A DNA stretch of 7,584 nt from Chloroflexota bacterium (lineage in GTDB: Bacteria; Chloroflexota; Limnocylindria; Limnocylindrales; CSP1-4), in assembly GCA_016875645.1 (NCBI GenBank), contig VGPE01000135.1:1-7584 (forward strand). Reading direction: 5' to 3'. The notes beneath the pieces are model-generated. The model was given only the letters and a program-made list of their open reading frames with translations, had not been told where the DNA came from and ran no database searches. The position numbers and the translations under genes are program-made. How positions within the stretch are numbered: the first letter of the stretch is position 1; each line of letters opens with the position of its first letter. This document shows, piece by piece, positions 5,802 to 7,584 of the stretch.

Positions 5802-6595
5802 TCCGCGGCTCGATCCTGGCCGCGATCGTCCGACGCGAGTTTCTCGAGATCGTCCGCAACCGGGTGCTGCTGCTCTCGGTCATCGTGCCGCCGGTGATCC
5901 TGGCCACGCTCCCGATCCTGCTGTTCGGCGTGCTGGGCACCACGGCTTCGCGGGTTCCGCCGAACTTCGTGGAGATGGTCCTGGCGGGTCACCCGCAGTG
6001 GCGCGACCTGCCCGAGGACCAGCTGGTCACCGCGTTCGCCCTGCAACAGTTCCTGGTCACCTACCTGATCCTGCCGGGCTACATCCCGCTCGCGATCGCC
6101 ACGTACTCGATCGTGGGCGAGAAGCAGTCGCGCAGCCTTGAGGCCGTCCTCGCGACCCCGGTCCGGACCGGCGAACTCTTGGCCGGCAAGTCGATCGCGG
6201 CGCTCCTGCCGGGTCTGCTGGCCGCATGGCTCGCCTATGGCGTCATGGTGTCCGTGGCGGGTCTCGTCCTGGGCGCGCGCATGGCCTGCGTCGTCACCGA
6301 GTCGACCTGGCTGGCGGCCGTCTTCGCCCTGGGTCCTGCCATCGGCCTCGTCTCGGTCGCGGCCGGCATCATCGTCAGCTCTCGCGTCAACGACGCCCGG
6401 ACCGCGCAGCAGATCGGCGGCGTCATCCTGCTGCCGGTGATCGGCATCGTCGTGGTGCAGGCCGTCGGCTCCTTCGTGGTCGACGCGCCGGCGTACCTCG
6501 GGATGGCCGCGATCATGACCATCCTGGGCGTGGGCCTGATCCGCATCGGCGCCGCGATCTTCGGTCGCGAATCGATCCTGACGCGCTGGAAGTAG
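5798..6595 (+). CDS. ABC-2 type transporter permease
   Basis: This is a 265-aa membrane protein with about six hydrophobic segments, near residues 23-47, 83-104, 131-160, 170-196, 205-228 and 232-254. Between the second and third lies the ABC-2 coupling segment, beginning GEKQSRSLEAVLATPVRTGE (107-126) and followed by LLAGK. This is the typical contact with the ATPase in NatB-like exporters. The extracytoplasmic loop between segments 1 and 2 is short (about 35 residues), unlike the large loop of full-length NatB. The ATG at 5798 overlaps the ATPase stop (ATGA), so the two are co-translated and almost certainly form one exporter, probably as a dimer of each subunit. The frame is open further upstream, but that stretch is shadow of the ATPase gene. 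The substrate is unknown. Confidence 0.9.
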   Translation: MIRGSILAAIVRREFLEIVRNRVLLLSVIVPPVILATLPILLFGVLGTTASRVPPNFVEMVLAGHPQWRDLPEDQLVTAFALQQFLVTYLILPGYIPLAIATYSIVGEKQSRSLEAVLATPVRTGELLAGKSIAALLPGLLAAWLAYGVMVSVAGLVLGARMACVVTESTWLAAVFALGPAIGLVSVAAGIIVSSRVNDARTAQQIGGVILLPVIGIVVVQAVGSFVVDAPAYLGMAAIMTILGVGLIRIGAAIFGRESILTRWK

Positions 6596-6605
6596 CCCGA
6601 ACCGC

Positions 6606-7584
6606 GTGTCGACCGGGCCACGACCTGAACGCGCTCGCACAGCGGGCATCCGCAGTCTCCGCGAGAGCCTGTCCGCCCTCAGCGTGCCTGCGTTCCGCCG
6701 CTACGTCGTGGCCACCAGTGCGAACAACGTCACCGTCTGGCTCTTCCAGACGGCGGTGTCGTGGCTGATCCTCCAGGAGACGGGATCGGCCACCGCCGTC
6801 GGGTTCCTGTTCCTCGCCTGGACGCTGCCGACGCTCATCACGATGATCCCGGCCGGCATCCTGGTGGACCGGATCGGACCGCGACGCGGAATGGTGATCA
6901 GCCAGGCATTCACGTGCCTGCTGTTCGTGGGCCTTGCGCTGCTCGCCGCCGCGGACGAACTGACCGTCGAGCGGGCGATCGTCTTCGCGCTCCTGCTGGG
7001 CATCTTTGACGGCTTCTGGTCGGCCCCGTCGCTGGTCATGGCGGGCCGGGTGGTGGAGTCACACCAGCTCGGCAGCGCGATGGGCCTGAGCTCGCTGACG
7101 TTCGGGTTCGGGCGGATGATCGGCGGCTTTGCAGGCGGAGTGCTCGTGGCGGCGGCCGGGCCGACACCCGCCCTGGCCGCCGGCAGCATCGGGCCGGCGG
7201 TCGCGCTGCTCATGACGCTCACCTTGCCGGCGGTGCCGGGCCTGGAGCACTCACGTGTCGGAACGCTGCGCGACTTCCCCGACGCACTGGGCTGGATGGT
7301 CCGCCGTCCGAATGCCCGAACCCTCGTGCTCCTCGCGATGGCGGTGGCCATGTTCCCGTACGTCTACCCGGCCTTCACCCCCATCGTCACTCGCGACCTC
7401 CTCCAAGCCGGCCCGGGCGAACTCGGCCTCCTGTCGGGCGCGACCGGGATCGGTGTCATCGTCGGCGCGTTCGGGATGGATGCCCTTGGCCGGGCGCTCG
7501 GGCGTGGTCGCACGATCGCGCTCATGGTGACCGTCGCGGCCGCCTCGACCGCGCTGCTCTCGGTGTCGGCCTGGCTACCGCTTT
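6606..7584 (+). CDS. MFS transporter, MFS_3 (EntS-like) type, N-terminal part
   Basis: This major-facilitator protein runs off the right edge; 326 codons are visible. After a hydrophilic, Arg-rich start come FRRYVVATSANNV (30-42), WLILQETGSATAVGF, and the inter-helix loop between segments 2 and 3, GILVDRIGPRRGM (84-96), which matches the MFS motif A pattern GxxxDRxGxxR. The FRRY opening and the WLIL..TGS segment are typical of the MFS_3 group, which includes enterobactin and macrolide exporters. About eight or nine hydrophobic helices are visible. The GTG at 6606 is chosen: it lies 10 nt after the permease stop, and no ATG occurs in this frame before the first helix. GTG at 6684 (residue 27) is the alternative, but it would leave almost nothing before helix 1. 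It is probably co-transcribed with the ABC genes. The substrate is unknown. Confidence 0.88.
   Translation, partial: MSTGPRPERARTAGIRSLRESLSALSVPAFRRYVVATSANNVTVWLFQTAVSWLILQETGSATAVGFLFLAWTLPTLITMIPAGILVDRIGPRRGMVISQAFTCLLFVGLALLAAADELTVERAIVFALLLGIFDGFWSAPSLVMAGRVVESHQLGSAMGLSSLTFGFGRMIGGFAGGVLVAAAGPTPALAAGSIGPAVALLMTLTLPAVPGLEHSRVGTLRDFPDALGWMVRRPNARTLVLLAMAVAMFPYVYPAFTPIVTRDLLQAGPGELGLLSGATGIGVIVGAFGMDALGRALGRGRTIALMVTVAAASTALLSVSAWLPL

Noticed and set aside
5114..6649. Long minus-strand open frame (511 codons) opposite the ATPase and permease
   Set aside because: It is a shadow of two genes with full motifs. The translation is a repetitive Arg/Asp/Gln-rich string.
1..7584. Search for tRNA, rRNA, CRISPR array, insertion sequence or long direct repeats
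   Set aside because: No TpsiC-loop-like motif in a foldable context, no regularly spaced repeats, no transposase motif and no terminal inverted repeats were seen.

Overview
This is a GC-rich bacterial window (well above 60% G+C by eye) with many GTG starts, few strong Shine-Dalgarno sequences and tight gene packing. The codon use, the proteins and the gene order suit a Chloroflexota-like (possibly Limnocylindria-type) or actinobacterium-like chromosome. That placement is an inference, because no rRNA or marker gene is present. It reads as ordinary chromosomal sequence: I found no mobile element, CRISPR array, tRNA or rRNA.

The left half (1-4023) lies on the minus strand and encodes a branched-chain 2-oxoacid dehydrogenase complex. 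In transcription order it has dihydrolipoamide dehydrogenase (E3, 4023 to 2581), E1 alpha (2581 to 1550), E1 beta (1540 to 557), a 377-nt untranslated gap, and the start of the lipoyl-domain acyltransferase E2 (179 to beyond the left edge). E3, E1 alpha and E1 beta are essentially fused by stop/start overlap or a 9-nt gap. The order E3-E1a-E1b-E2 is that of the Bacillus-type bkd operon. Together these subunits would decarboxylate branched 2-oxoacids to acyl-CoA, which supplies branched fatty-acid primers or feeds Val/Leu/Ile catabolism.

The middle (4024-4166) is a 143-nt divergent promoter region between the dehydrogenase operon and a plus-strand operon. It holds a candidate -10 box for each direction and a 10-codon reading frame that stops 2 nt before the E3 start.

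The right half (4167-7584) lies on the plus strand. It encodes PlsY (acyl-phosphate:glycerol-3-phosphate acyltransferase, with altered motifs), an ABC ATPase that starts on the base after the plsY stop, an ABC-2 permease overlapping the ATPase by 4 nt, and an MFS exporter that begins 10 nt later and runs off the right edge. These four look like one transcript: a phospholipid-synthesis enzyme followed by membrane export functions of unknown substrate.

The points most worth a second look are the structured 377-nt gap that splits E2 from the rest of its operon, the departures of PlsY from family consensus, and the mini-ORF in front of the E3 gene. I did not see a convincing new multi-gene system.
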